A stretch of DNA of 64,000 nt from NCBI GenBank assembly GCA_020744225.1, contig JAGMWG010000007.1, positions 930,001 through 994,000 of the forward strand, given 5' to 3'. The notes below the pieces were generated by a model. It made no database searches. It was not told where the DNA came from and worked only from the letters and a program-made list of their open reading frames with translations. The stretch's first letter is position 1. Each line of letters opens with the position of its first letter. This document shows positions 21,398-32,930 of the stretch, one piece after another. This stretch comes from Paraphoma chrysanthemicola. Its lineage: Eukaryota; Ascomycota; Dothideomycetes; Pleosporales; Phaeosphaeriaceae. The translations under genes were made by a program, and so were the position numbers.

Positions 21398-22381
21398 ATG
21401 TCTCTCCAACGTACGCAGTTATTTTCCTACTCTCTTCAACCCACCAGCATATTTATTTTCATCCACATCCAAACCAAACCCCAAACTAACACTACTCCAC
21501 CCATACCAGTCCAACCACGCCAAACCCCCCGCTCCCCCTGTCCCATTTCCACACCCACTCAAATCGGGTCAAAGGACCCCTACCAAATCCTCTGCAACCT
21601 AGACCTCCCTGGCTCCGACTCCCAGCAGCTTCCCGCCAGCAGTCTTGTCGAATGCGCGCAACTCTGCACCAGCAATCCTCCCTGCATCGCAATCTCATAC
21701 GACTCCTCCGCAGCCCACGGGCCCAAGAACTGCTATCTCAAATCGGGGGCGGTACCGGCTGCAAAACAGCAGTCGTTCGTGGTCGACAGCGCGATCGCGA
21801 TTCCACACGATGTGAGAAATGTATGCGGTCCGATTCCCAGCGTGGCAGGCGTGCGGTTTGAGCAGTATTGCGGCGTAGATCATCCGGGCAAGGACATGCC
21901 GGACGGTAATCCTCACGCAAAGTCTTTGAACGCGTGTGCGGGCCTATGTGCGCAGAGAAGCGGGTGTCGGGGCGTGAGTTTTGACGGGGCGATGATGTAT
22001 GGGCAGGGGTATTTCAACTGTTACTTGAAGAGCGAGACGAGTGAGGCCGGCCTGGTCAAGCAGGCTTTTGATATGGATTCTGCGCTCGTGGTGGATGGGG
22101 AGGTTTCTAGTATGGTGATTGTGTCGTCTTTGCCATTTCCGTCTTTTGGAGTGAAACCGTCGTCGGTGGGTCCGATGTCGTATAGTAGCGTCCAGACGGT
22201 TTCCGTTAAGACGACTTCGTCGGTGGGAATAGGAGGGACGCCAACTTCGTCAGCCATCGCTGGCACTGCTTCGGTAGCAGCTGCAGGCGGTTCGATGGCG
22301 GTTTGCACGCGTCGAACGACCGGGCTCTACGGCTTGGCTGTGTTGGTATTGCTTCATGTTGCGGCGGCCGTCCAGGCATGA
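21398..22381 (+). CDS. PAN/apple-domain surface protein
   Basis: Two PAN/apple-like modules in tandem. The first runs from about YQILCNLDLPGSDS through CAQLCTSNPPCIAISYD to NCYLKSGA. The second runs from RFEQYCGVDHPGKDM through CAGLCAQRSGCRGVSFDG to NCYLKSET. Such modules bind carbohydrate or protein and are common in secreted fungal proteins. A Ser/Thr/Val-rich stalk follows, and the protein ends in a hydrophobic segment (GLYGLAVLVLLHVAAAVQA) after a basic residue pair, like a GPI-attachment signal. The start is uncertain. The ATG at 21398 gives a weak hydrophobic leader (FIFIHI), and an alternative GTACGC..CCAG intron (21411-21510) also stays in frame but removes it. An unseen upstream exon carrying the signal peptide is possible. 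Confidence 0.7.
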   Translation: MSLQRTQLFSYSLQPTSIFIFIHIQTKPQTNTTPPIPVQPRQTPRSPCPISTPTQIGSKDPYQILCNLDLPGSDSQQLPASSLVECAQLCTSNPPCIAISYDSSAAHGPKNCYLKSGAVPAAKQQSFVVDSAIAIPHDVRNVCGPIPSVAGVRFEQYCGVDHPGKDMPDGNPHAKSLNACAGLCAQRSGCRGVSFDGAMMYGQGYFNCYLKSETSEAGLVKQAFDMDSALVVDGEVSSMVIVSSLPFPSFGVKPSSVGPMSYSSVQTVSVKTTSSVGIGGTPTSSAIAGTASVAAAGGSMAVCTRRTTGLYGLAVLVLLHVAAAVQA

Positions 22382-23131
22382 GAAAGGTCAACAATGAGCC
22401 GTGGCGTAGAGCAGATCTTGGGCACATGAGATGAAAGTGGTGTAAGCGGCTTGGGCGTCTGAGTGAAAGAGTTATTAGGAATTGTTGACACCATTTTATT
22501 CATTTCACGCCCTACTGCGGAGTGGATGAATTCCCAGCGCTGGCACAAAATTTTAGCACTATCATGAGAAGAAGAGGGGAAACTGATTAAATGGCTATTA
22601 CGCTCGGCGTACCTCTAGATAATAAGGTGGTCGAGCGACGCTTCTTTCAACGCCACATGTGGCGAAATGTCTTTGGAATCAAGTTCGCGAAGAGTCTCTC
22701 TTGGTGTGGACTGAGACCTCGGATCAGGAACAAGCCTCCATCGAAGGCGTCCTGAGGGTATTCGTGATGCGTCAAGCTACGCATCTGGGGTCAGATCTAT
22801 GCTACCTAGATTTTCAAGTACCTTGAAATGTCGTCGTATGTGTTTCTGCCCATGTAGTGGAGATCAAGCGTCGGGTCCGCGATCGATTTGGAGGTAGCAG
22901 GGGTGCCCATCGTGCTTCCATAATACACCACAATGCTGCGGAGTGGTTGCGGTGCCAGGTAAGGTATTGATGGTCAAATGCCTATGACTATCTCTAGTTC
23001 ATTTCAAGCTACTAGAATCTGGTCTTGAAAGTGCAAAGATATACTCAAGAGGTTGCTCCAGAAGACTCCCAACGACGAGCGATGCAAATGTCGTGTAATC
23101 GATAGCGAGCAGCGTGAATTGTATCGTCAGG
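22382..23131. other. Intergenic between convergent genes
   Basis: 750 bp between the 3' end of the PAN gene and the 3' end of the HET gene. No coding signal recognised. Confidence 0.4.
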
Positions 23132-25326
23132 TCAAATAATCTCAATAACCTGACTTTTCGTCTCCATATATCTTGCCCAGATACTCTGCATCCCAGATGA
23201 AGGCGCACTGGTGGTTAAATTTAGCGTATGAAATGATCCGATTCTTTCAAACGCGCCGTGTCGCTGACGCGAAGGCACAATGACGATGCCTTCGAAGAAA
23301 GTGACAGAATCGTCATCCTGGCTGCGACAATGTTGTACGATGACCAGGAATGGTTTCAAGATGGTCCACCCAGCCGCATCCATGATGGGATCGTCCATTG
23401 TTGCCGATGTCCGGGACCAGTTTAGCATATCTTCGGCCGATACCTCAGGCTCGTCGTCGAGGAACACATAGGCGCGCCATGAAGAAGCATCACTTCGGAG
23501 CTTTATGGAAATCAAGCGACAGCTGAGAGTCAAGGGAGCGGGAACGTGGTGCTCGCGAGGGAAACTGACGGGTTCGAGGCATGGGTACAAATGGTAGAGG
23601 CTATGTTCCTTCACAAGCCACATCGCGGCAGTGGCACTGCGGACAACGGCCTGATTTGTACTTGCCCAGCTCCACGTGGGCGCGCGCCAACTTCTGGGGC
23701 GAGATTCAAGCTGAGCCTCTGTGCCGATATAAGTGCCCCAACATAGCTCCTGCAACAGGTGGGATGTCCAAAGGCCGAATACGAGCTGATCATTTAGTGA
23801 CAGCGCAGGATCCTGCGCTGCATGAGGTGCTGCGCTGAACATGGCTGGAGCTACAGCTTCTGCAATACCGCTTAGGGCAATAAGCTTGTCTTCTTCCTTG
23901 GTGAGCTTGCATCCGGTGTAGAAGCGTCGGAATGTGCACCATGCCGCGTATACCTCCCGTTTCCACAGTAGCTGGTTTACACCAGCAGTAACAGTCGGGC
24001 TCTCAGTCTCGGTGACCCCGGACTCTTCGGGTCCAACAACGGGCGAATGGATATGAATTACTTGTTTGAACGGTCTCAGATCACGCATCGTTTCCATCCG
24101 CACGACCCAAGGCGGTAGCGCAGCTGGGTAAAGTTCGTTCGAGAAAGTCTCGTGGCATTCCCAGTATAAAGTCTCGGCCGTAAAGTGTGCGATCCGGGGA
24201 GACAGGTAGCGCTCCTGAGCGACCCAAGTTCTCTGGTTGAGAGGCGCTAGACTGATTGTCTGAACTGTCCCTCTAGTAGTGCTGAAGTAGTACGATCCCA
24301 CGGAGAAGAATTCGGGGCACATCGGATCTGCATGGTGAGAGCTTGTTATATCGACTGCGAGAGGCATGAATGTGACAGGATCACGATCGAAGAAGAGGCC
24401 TGCAGTACCGTCTACAGCGGCTGTGGCTGCTATACCACAGGCTGCATTACCGTAAATTTGCCTCATGCAACGAGCTTCTGCTGCCCAGTCGCTGATGTTG
24501 TCTTGTACGATGCATCTAGTGTGTGATTGGCTGTGAAGTTCGGAGCATAGGAGGCATTAGTACTCACAACGAGTCTATCCACAAAAACCTGAGGCTTAAA
24601 CTTCTCGTCACCTCGATGGCATGTTGAAAGGTGCGCGATAGCTGCTTAATGGATATGCCCTGCTGGAATTGGCGTACAGTCTCCGTCGTCAACTTGAGAG
24701 GCTGGACGCTGCCCCAGCAATGTGATAATGTTGCGTATGACAGGTCGCCCTGAATGTCCTCGCGCTCACACACACGCACCCAGTCATGCTGTGACTGGCT
24801 CACATCGATCACCCTCTTCGGTACAAAGTGTTGGTCTGGTGAGGCGCGCCTACATTGGACGTGATGTTCGCGACATTCCTTGAATTTTGCCGTGACGAAT
24901 CCAAGAGCGGAATCCGAGCCCGTATTGTCGGTTAGTTGCACATGCGATATGTGTGAAGTCAGCTCTGCCAGCCTGGTTAGAGGATAGGAGCACTCGTGTG
25001 AAACGCGTCATCTCACCATGATCGGAAGGAAGAAGGAAGAACTGAGCAAGAAACTTCGCACCGTCCGAAAAGGTGAGTAAGTATGATGCTGTGCCTAAAC
25101 TGGCTGCAATGTGGGCATTTGCTCTCATCTCACATCTTGTCCTTTCTAGAATTGCAGGCTTTGACGAATCAAGCCAGATGCGCACGCACAGAGGACACTT
25201 GGATGTGAGAGCTCGCTCGAAGGATGCAGCGTCTGCGTGGTGGATGAAGGACTTTCGCCCTACATCGTAACGGCTGCTGCCTTGAAATAGCGCCTGGCAT
25301 CCATCGCAGAGGTCGTCGTTGGGCAT
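23132..25326 (-). CDS. HET-domain protein
   Basis: Heterokaryon-incompatibility (HET, PF06985-type) protein. Such proteins trigger programmed cell death when genetically different hyphae fuse, and are thought to be fungal TIR-like NLR effectors. Exons 25326-25017, 24964-24568 and 24515-23132 join in phase to 696 aa. A cysteine pair near the N-terminus (CDGC...CPLC) precedes the HET core: block 1 LSYATLSHCWGS, block 2 SLRFLWIDSLCIVQD (completed across intron 2) with WAAEARCMRQIYGNA, and block 3 LNQRTWVAQERYLSPRI with LYWECHE. The rest, ~400 residues, has no recognised partner domain such as NACHT, WD40 or ankyrin. I chose the start as the first ATG in the open frame. Introns are GTGAGA..GCAG (52 nt) and GTGAGT..CTAG (52 nt). 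It stands alone with no obvious paired het locus beside it. Confidence 0.92.
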
Positions 25327-27104
25327 TGCTAAGTTCCTGTACGTGTCGAAAATCACGAAGTAGAGTTCATGTGGTTTGTGAAGATACGTTATCCATCGGT
25401 ACCTTGGAAGGAGTAGGAACTTGGAGTCTTCTTGCCATTCTCGGACCCCGCACCCGCTCGGTTCCTGCTGCAAGAATCCTACGGCTCTGCACTGCCTCAG
25501 TCCTCATATTTTCTCCACTGGTCTTATCATGTCGCTCCAACGAAGCCTTTGGAATAGCTTTCGATGCTATATCGTTCTCCCGCCGCTGGGATACTCCTAA
25601 AGCTTTTCGCACAAGTCATGCCGTAATCAATGCTGTGATATCAAGGACCTTCGGAATATTACATCGAGGTTATCATGACTACTCAAGCGTTGTTTGATAT
25701 ACCCACGCTGTTCTCAAGGCCAGAGGTGGAAAGGTGCAGTCACTGGGCCGGTGAAGGTTGCTATTATCTTGGTTGAGGACGATCCGTCGGATCCAGCCGA
25801 TACAAACCCATACGCACAGTCAACCTTTTTATGCAACAGTAATGACAGACCCTGCTCATTCATCAGCTCAGCGTGGAGATAAGATGCGCGATGTTACTTC
25901 GCAAGGACCTCGGATCTTGGGTTGATGCGTGCTTTGCCGCTGTGGTGGTCTCCCTGCTGGAGCTCCGCAAAATGAAGCGAGGATCGAAGCGCTAACGCCA
26001 CATCCGGCCCGCGCTGTCACGGCTGTCAGATGCTTCTGGGCCACTCCCTTCAGCACGTTCTGAGTTTTGTTTTCTGATTGGTTGCATCCGACTTCATGCT
26101 TCTGGCAGAGCTTTCGTTGCCTCCACGCCAGTGCATGCACAGGAGCATCGGCAGAAGTTGCGAAAATGCCAATCTGACGCCATGCTTTCATGCCTGTGCT
26201 TAGTTTTGCTTGTCTCAGCCATCGTTGGGCTTGGCTTTCGTCAAGAATTGGCAGTGCGGACAACATGGAAAGTTACTGGCGTGCGAATCTGGGGAACAAG
26301 CACAAGTCAGGATCGACTGAGATGAAAATGCAAGATGTGGAGAAACGGGAAGGTCTGCGCAACACCTGCAGCTGTTTTTGAGCTAGCCGGCGGCCGTCGT
26401 GCTGTTCGGATCGTAGGATGCGCAGTGTCGCGTGCCACATTACCCAATTGAGTGGGGTTCAAGGTTTTCCTACTTCGCTCCTCCAATTGCGCGCCGGAAG
26501 CGACGGCGGTTCGCTAAAAGTTCTTTTGAACCCTGAATCTGGTATATAAACCATCGGGGCAATGATGCACCATGGCCAGCTTCGTCTCGTTCTGCTTGTG
26601 CGCTCACTGTGCACTCGCATCATTACTCCTCCCAGCCGATTTCTGCGCCTCCAAACGCATCGGTGCTTGCTGCTTGCTAGCAAGGATAGCCACGCTGTAA
26701 TCAACTCGTAACGACATTTCAAAGACAAGTGCATCTTCTCCGAGCATACTTCCTTTCTCGGAGGCATTACCTTGTCATCCGGAAGTCAACGGCTCTCAAA
26801 GTTCTGGCCAGTCAGAAGCATCCTCAAACAACGTGCAACAGATCTGCATCGTGCTTGGAGTCTCGGTGCTACTACAACACTCCAGTCCTTAGGGGTTCAA
26901 CTGTTGCCGACGTCATTGGCTGTTCGCTAGACACAGACACTACAGTAATCAACTAGCGTAAAGGCTGCACAAAACGAGCATCCCAAGCCTTTTCCAAGCG
27001 CATATAAGCTGCAACCGCGACCCTTGGTATCGGAAGCAACTCGCAGCAAGTTCAACTTTGCATCTGCTTGTGAAATCGACACTTGTTAGTCGGTCTTGCC
27101 CACT
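25327..27104. other. Long divergent intergenic region
   Basis: 1.8 kb between the minus-strand HET gene and the plus-strand phosphate transporter. It contains only short frames. Presumably two promoters; nutrient control of the transporter would act here, but I recognise no specific element with confidence. Confidence 0.4.
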
Positions 27105-29232
27105 ATGGCCGCGCCAGATTCTGAAGCGACCTCTCTCCGAGATTACGGTATCGCTGCACCTCATGGACCCAACATGACGGGCCACCACACTGCTACGCAA
27201 GACATCGATATCCGACACGACATGTCTGAGAACGAGCAGAACGTTTTCCACGCATTATTACACCCCGACGATCTTTACGATGCAGAGGGCAAGTACTGGG
27301 CCGACATGCCTCTTGGCCAGCGATACAAGTTTGTCACAAAGGTCGATGCTCAGGAAGCTCGGGATGAGGCCAGCTTTTTCTGGGCTATGTTCAAGAAAGA
27401 TCCGCTCGAGCCAATGAGACACTACTTCAGGACTTGTGTGATTCCTGGTGCTGGTCTTGGTCTCGAAGGGTAAGTCGCCTTTCCCTCACTACAAAAACCA
27501 TCCTAATAGATCGATAGATACGTGCTCTTCTCCATTGGCAACGTAAGACCTCTTCTACAGGCGACTTTTCCCGCGTGCTGGAAAACTTTCGATATCTGCG
27601 ACAAGACATGGACCCAAGCTGTCGATTACCTCGAGATTTGCGGTATCATTGTTGGTGAGTGATCCCACCAACGTCTAGTATCAATCCGAACTAATTGAGC
27701 TAGGGCAAATTCTCGTTGGTATCCTTGGTGACTGGCTCGGACGTCGCCACGGTCTCATTCAAGACGCAGTAATCATGTTCGTCGGTCTACTTATGCTTAC
27801 TGCTGCCTGGGGCGTCACCCAGAACGGCTGGGTCATTTGCTACGTTTGGGCGCTATTCTTCTACGGCATCGGTGTTGGCGGAGAATATCCCATGACGGCT
27901 ACCGCTGGCATGGAAAACGCCGTCGGCTCCGGGAAAGTGTCCACCAAGGATGATCGCCTGCACCGTGGTCGCAAGGTCACATCTGCATTTTTGATGCAGG
28001 GTTGGGGCCAGTTTTTCAACCAGGTCATTCTTATCGTCTTGCTTCTCATCTTCCACTCGGGCTCCAACCCGCCGTACTCCAAGAAGGTCGCCCAGTGGAC
28101 TTACCGCGTCTCTTTCGCTATCCCCGCAGTGGGTACTCTCTGGCTGGTGTACTTCCGTTATTACAAGATGAAGTCAGCGTCGAAGCAGCTCATGTTGTCA
28201 AAGAAGAAGGCCAACGTTACCGGATACGACGTCAAGTCTCTCAAGCTCACCTTCACTTACTTCGGACCTCGCCTCCTTGCGACGGCAGGAACGTGGTTCG
28301 CTAACGACGTGTTTTTCTACGGCAACAAGCTCTTCCAGAGCGAGTTCATCGAGGTTCTCACACCAGGCAACAAGTCAGTCATGACTGGCTGGCTGTACAA
28401 CCTCATCAACGTCGGCGTTTCGCTCTGCGGATACTACCTTGCGTCTCTGCTCATCGACAACAAGCTATACGGCCGCAAATGGATGATGATTGTTGGTTTC
28501 ATGGCCGACTTCATCCTCTTCATCGTCCCAGCTTTCGCCTACGACTTCTTCACTAGCCCCGAGCACATCCATGCTTTCCAGGCCATGTATTTCCTGTCGT
28601 CCTTCTTCAACCAATTCGGCCCCAACAGCGTCACCTTCCTCGTCGCCGCCGAAGTCTTCCCCACACCTGTGCGCGCTACCGCCCACGGCTTCTCCGCTGC
28701 TGCCGGAAAAGCTGGCGCGCTTCTCGCATCCGTGTTGTATAACTACATCGACACGCAAACCAAGTTCTACTTCGTCCCCTGGTTCGGTCTCGCCGGCGCG
28801 CTCCTGACCTGGCTCTTCCTGCCCGACACCACAGGCCTCGATCTCAAAGAACAAGAACGCCGCTGGGCATTTATCCGCGCGGGCAAGGAAACCGAATACC
28901 ACGGCATCGCCATCCACTGGAAGCATCTCTCCTGGTGGGAGCGCTTCCGTGGCATTCATAAGCCATACGACGCGGCCAAGGACTACGAAATGAAGATCCA
29001 GGAACTCCGCGCCGAGTGGGTCGAGCGTCAGCAGTCAAAGTTCTCAGAGAAACATGGCTGGGAGGGCGATGTGGATGAGGAGCTGGGCGCAGATGTGCAT
29101 AATTATTTCAAGAGGACGACGAGTGGAAACCCGTTGAACGAGGGCGTGGAGCCGATGATGGTGCCGCGGGAGAAGGAGGGGTCGGATATGGGGAGTCAGA
29201 GTAATGGGAGTGAGGGCGAGAAGAGGAATTAG
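27105..29232 (+). CDS. MFS inorganic phosphate:H+ symporter (PHS family)
   Basis: Plasma-membrane transporter of the phosphate/glycerophosphodiester branch of the major facilitator superfamily (Pho84/Git1-like). Exons 27105-27469, 27518-27654 and 27704-29232 give 676 aa. A long hydrophilic N-terminus precedes TM1 (YVLFSIGNV). The MFS loop GDWLGRRHGL, the PHS signature FYGIGVGGEYPMTATAGMEN, a central loop and then TM7-12 follow. The second half contains GPRLLATAGTWFANDVFFYGN and FGPNSVTFLVAAEVFPTPVRATAHG. The C-terminal ~100 residues are hydrophilic and acidic and include a Trp-rich stretch (WKHLSWWERF). Substrate could be phosphate or glycerophosphoinositol. The GGEYP signature favours phosphate-type cargo but does not settle it. 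Both introns are short, at 48 and 49 nt. Coding sequence shows the G+C-rich third positions of a well-expressed gene. Confidence 0.92.
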
Positions 29233-30933
29233 GTATTATGTTTGCTATAGGGTATCATGTCTGAGAGAGGGGAAAAGCGTTTCGCAGCATTAGCATGGCG
29301 TTGAAAGTCGCGCACAGCGCAGAACGAGTAATGAATCTCATTCACATCGCACGGTCAAAACATCTCACTCATCAAAGTGCACACTCTAAACAGAGGGGAC
29401 CATGCAAGCAACAAAGGCGAAATCAACCTCGCCAGCGCTTGCACCAAACACCCGACCTGCAACCATCTAAATTGCTCGACAGACAAGAAATGCAGCATCC
29501 CGCCGCCGTCGCCGCCTTCGCCTCTCCACACGCCCAGCCGAGCCAATCACCCGTCTCCCACCCACACCTTTTCCAACAGAATTCCAACAAGCCACACCGT
29601 TTCACACCATCGCACAACGTTCCCAACCCCGGCCTCGCGCGCCGCAAAAAAGACACAAGCAAACGCCCCAGCCGCTTCCGTTTCGCACTGCGTCAGAAAG
29701 TTCACAAAGAGGCACAGAAACAAAACGAAACCAACAACATTGCCATGCCAACCTCGCCCACCCCACAGTGATGCACGCTGTGGGTTGGGATGAAACGTGA
29801 GCGGCTGGGGGTGGGTAATGCGTTGCGTTGCGTTGAGGCTCTGGTGCGGTGATGTCATGGCTGTGTGGATCGGGGATTAGGATTGGATTGTGCTGGGACT
29901 AGGGGTGACTGGGGTAGCATGCGGCAATATATCGAAAGTTCATGGACGGCATGTTGCGAGAGTGTGTTTTGCGGGTGAAGCGAACAAGAGAATTAATCGC
30001 TTGTTACCTGCATGCATTATGGCCGGGTGATGCGTATGCTGCAAAGTTTGAGTCACGGGTAGATTGAGAGAACTGGTCTGGCCGGTGGTGAGATGAATGA
30101 ATGGGCTGTGTCGTGATGTGATGCAAGGGGGACCAGCGGTAGAGCAAAAAAGCACGAGATGACCAGCTTTGTTGACGCGTCGCAAATCGCGATTTGCATA
30201 GCAGAACCAGGAACCAGCCTCGCAAAGCCTTTTCGTCGAGGCAGAGGATTTTCCCGTGTGAGAGAATCTTCTCATTGTTGAATCATCGAACGCGCAAACA
30301 CTTTTCTAATCATAGCAACGAACAAACTGCAAATCACCCAGCGTGTCAGTCTCGATCGTCGCCGCCACCGCCGCACACACAGCCTGCTGGTGCCAGTAGT
30401 CGCACCAACAGCATTTCAGAAGGGCCGAGAGCGCGCGCCGCTGATCGGCAGGCGTGATTGGCGTGCCCCTGGTTTGGCTGGGAAAAGCCTCCCGTAGTGC
30501 CCGACCGATAAGGACTTTTGCCGAGCTGGCTGGCGTGGTGGGCGCTGGCTGGTGCGATCAGGTGGAGACGCTGCTTGCGTGGCAGGGTGTCGTGTGTTGA
30601 GAGAATGGGCTGTGGTTAGAAATGTGGGTTTTGAGTTCAGCCTCTTGCTTTTTGGGCGGTGCGTGCAGTGCATGTGTGTGTCAATCACTAGTCCCGATAG
30701 AACACCACACGCGTGAATATGGGAGTGACAGGAAACAGAGGGAAGGGAGACGCGTTGCGTGATGTCGATTGTTGAGCGGCGACACGCCAATCGGGCGGAC
30801 TGACCGTTGGGAATTTCTTGGTTCGACGCCTTCAGTGCCTTGGACACAAATGCTTGGTCGCGCTTCCTTGTTTAGCACGTCTGTGCGCGGACCCACATCC
30901 CTGTCCGAAACACAAGCCTCCCTGGGGTGGAGA

Positions 30934-30965
<32 letters not shown>

Positions 30966-31217
30966 CATGGCAGGGCACTCACGCAACGCAAGCAGAAAGC
31001 AGGTGCCAGCCAACCAGCCCTGTTGTGCAAATATATAGCTTGCATTCCGCGGTTGCTGTCCTCTTCTTTCTCTCCCCTCATCCATCGATCAAGCAAATCA
31101 GTTTTACTCTCAACTACTCCAGCGAATCTGTTACAGATTATCCTGTCACTCAAGAACAACTACAACTACAACTACTACTTTTAATACCCACCAATTTATC
31201 ACCCACACATCAACATC
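29233..31217. other. Long intergenic region
   Basis: 2 kb between two plus-strand genes with no convincing coding frame. The last 300 bp contain an AGGC microsatellite and a pyrimidine- and AAC-rich leader immediately upstream of the small wall-protein gene, typical of highly expressed fungal genes. No RNA gene recognised. Confidence 0.4.
30935..30966 (+). repeat. (AGGC)8 microsatellite
   Basis: Eight tandem perfect AGGC units, about 250 bp upstream of the wall-protein start codon at 31218. Probably in the promoter, and expected to vary in copy number between isolates. Confidence 0.9.
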
Positions 31218-31736
31218 ATGCGTTACTCATTCGCCATCTTCGCTGCCGTCGCCGCCGCGGCTCCCCAGGCCAGCTACGTGCTGCCCATCTCCCAGATCAG
31301 CGACGGTCAGATCCAGGCTCCTCCTGCCACCAGCGTCGTCGTTGCGCCCTCCAGCCTTCCCGTGCCCGTAGTCTCGTCCGCCTACGTCGCGCCCTCGGTT
31401 GTGCCCTCGGTCTCTGTCCCAGTTGTCAGCTCCGCACCAGTTGGTAAGTTTTGCATTCCATGTCACATCACGTCAAACACGCATGCTAATTACATCACAG
31501 TTGTTGTCCCCAGCGCTACTCCCGTTGCACCAACTTCGCTCGTCGTCCCAATCGTTCCTGGCAACGGCACCCTTCCCTCATCCACCGGCGCCATCGCTTC
31601 CCGCTCGCCATCAGGACCCAGCGCTTCGTCCACCGCCTCCGGCTCTGGCGTTCCCCAGTCCACTGGCGCTGCTGGCTCCAACATGGTCTCGCTCGGCGGT
31701 CTCGTCTTCGCCGTTGGCGCTGCCATGTTCGCATAA
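31218..31736 (+). CDS. Small PIR/GPI-type cell-wall protein
   Basis: 153-aa secreted protein. Exons 31218-31443 and 31501-31736 are joined after removing a 57-nt intron (GTAAGT..CACAG, branch GCTAAT). The intron length is a multiple of three and has no stop, so an unspliced reading is also open. The N-terminus MRYSFAIFAAVAAAAPQA is a signal peptide. It is followed at once by one PIR-type repeat, SQISDGQIQAPPATS, the glutamine motif through which yeast Pir proteins are ester-linked to beta-1,3-glucan. The rest is Val/Ser/Pro/Thr-rich and likely O-mannosylated, ending in a hydrophobic segment (MVSLGGLVFAVGAAMFA) that resembles a GPI-attachment signal. It is presumably anchored in the wall or plasma membrane. 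Short Ser/Val-rich surface proteins diverge quickly, so no closer assignment is given. Confidence 0.82.
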   Translation: MRYSFAIFAAVAAAAPQASYVLPISQISDGQIQAPPATSVVVAPSSLPVPVVSSAYVAPSVVPSVSVPVVSSAPVGKFCIPCHITSNTHANYITVVVPSATPVAPTSLVVPIVPGNGTLPSSTGAIASRSPSGPSASSTASGSGVPQSTGAAGSNMVSLGGLVFAVGAAMFA

Positions 31737-32930
31737 GCGTCTCAGCTTGTGTGCGCTTTTCGTCTTTCCAATCAGCATTGTCGAGCACCACGCCAGTTGG
31801 GGGTCGCTCTCATTGGGTTTCAACATGGTGCAAAAATAACGCCCGGGTAATACCTTTTTGCTTCTGCACATGATAGAGGAGGATTTATGGACGGCGTCCT
31901 TTTTGACAGAAGTAGACGACACGATGCATGTTTGATGTCCGGGGTAATAGGGAAATGGATGATGGACAGACAGATAGACATGCATGACAGTTGCGTTTTT
32001 CTGTATAGATAGTTCACAGATAATGAATCGAACATCACTGGCTCCGAAAGGTGGCCGCAACAATACTTTGTTAGTCTTGTCTGGTCTACTGATTGTGTTG
32101 GTGATGTCGCCGAGATGAATCAAGCTTGCGCGTTCCTGACGATCGCGGCTCTTAGTCGGTCCTAGCTGTCACCCAACGTACCACCCGCACCCAACAACTA
32201 TCCAAACCATGGCATATCATCTCAACTCATCGCCTCTCAACACTCCTCAAACACCCTCAACACAAACTGAATTCAATACTTCCAAATTTTCAACATCGCG
32301 TCCACTTTCCCAATCACGTTCCAGCCTACGGGTGTTCCTGCACAAGCCCTGCATTAGCGCACCGAAAGAAACCAAAGAGAGCTTCACACCGCTCCGAGGA
32401 GGGCCAACAACAAAGCAGCTTCCGCGAAGCACCTATAACCGACTTTCGATAACGTTATATACCCTCTTGACTTATGAAGGTAAGCGAGATTGAATTAGTA
32501 GTGTGCCCAAATGTGATTGTTTTTGTGTCTGGAGTAAGTTAAGTTGTGCATGCATCCAAGGGCGTGTTTTTGAATGATTTTGATTCATGCGGTATCTGTT
32601 CTTCGTTATGGGGACTGGGATAACAGCACCCTGGAAAGAATTTAGGGCTGAAATATCTTGGGTAAGCTTTTTTTGCATGAGCGGAGAGGATGGGTGTAAT
32701 ACGAGTTGCTTATTTCTACTTCGCTTGCATTAGTATGGCGCGGCGGAGCGGACCGGAGTTATAAGTAAGGCGTTGGTATGTGCGATGAAACTGATGTTAA
32801 AAAGCAGGTGTTTTGAGTCTGATGGAATTGTGTCTGGTTCATTTTGAGGTGTGATGATAAGGTGATGGAATGGTATGTCTTTTTGATACATACGCGATTC
32901 CAATAATCAAATTCATCCCGTGCGTGACTC
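31737..32930. other. Intergenic between convergent genes
   Basis: 1.2 kb separating the 3' ends of the wall-protein gene and TRM5. AT-richer than its neighbours. No gene recognised. Confidence 0.4.

Noticed and set aside
28465..28959. 164-aa minus-strand frame opposite the phosphate transporter
   Set aside because: Antisense shadow produced by G+C-rich third positions.
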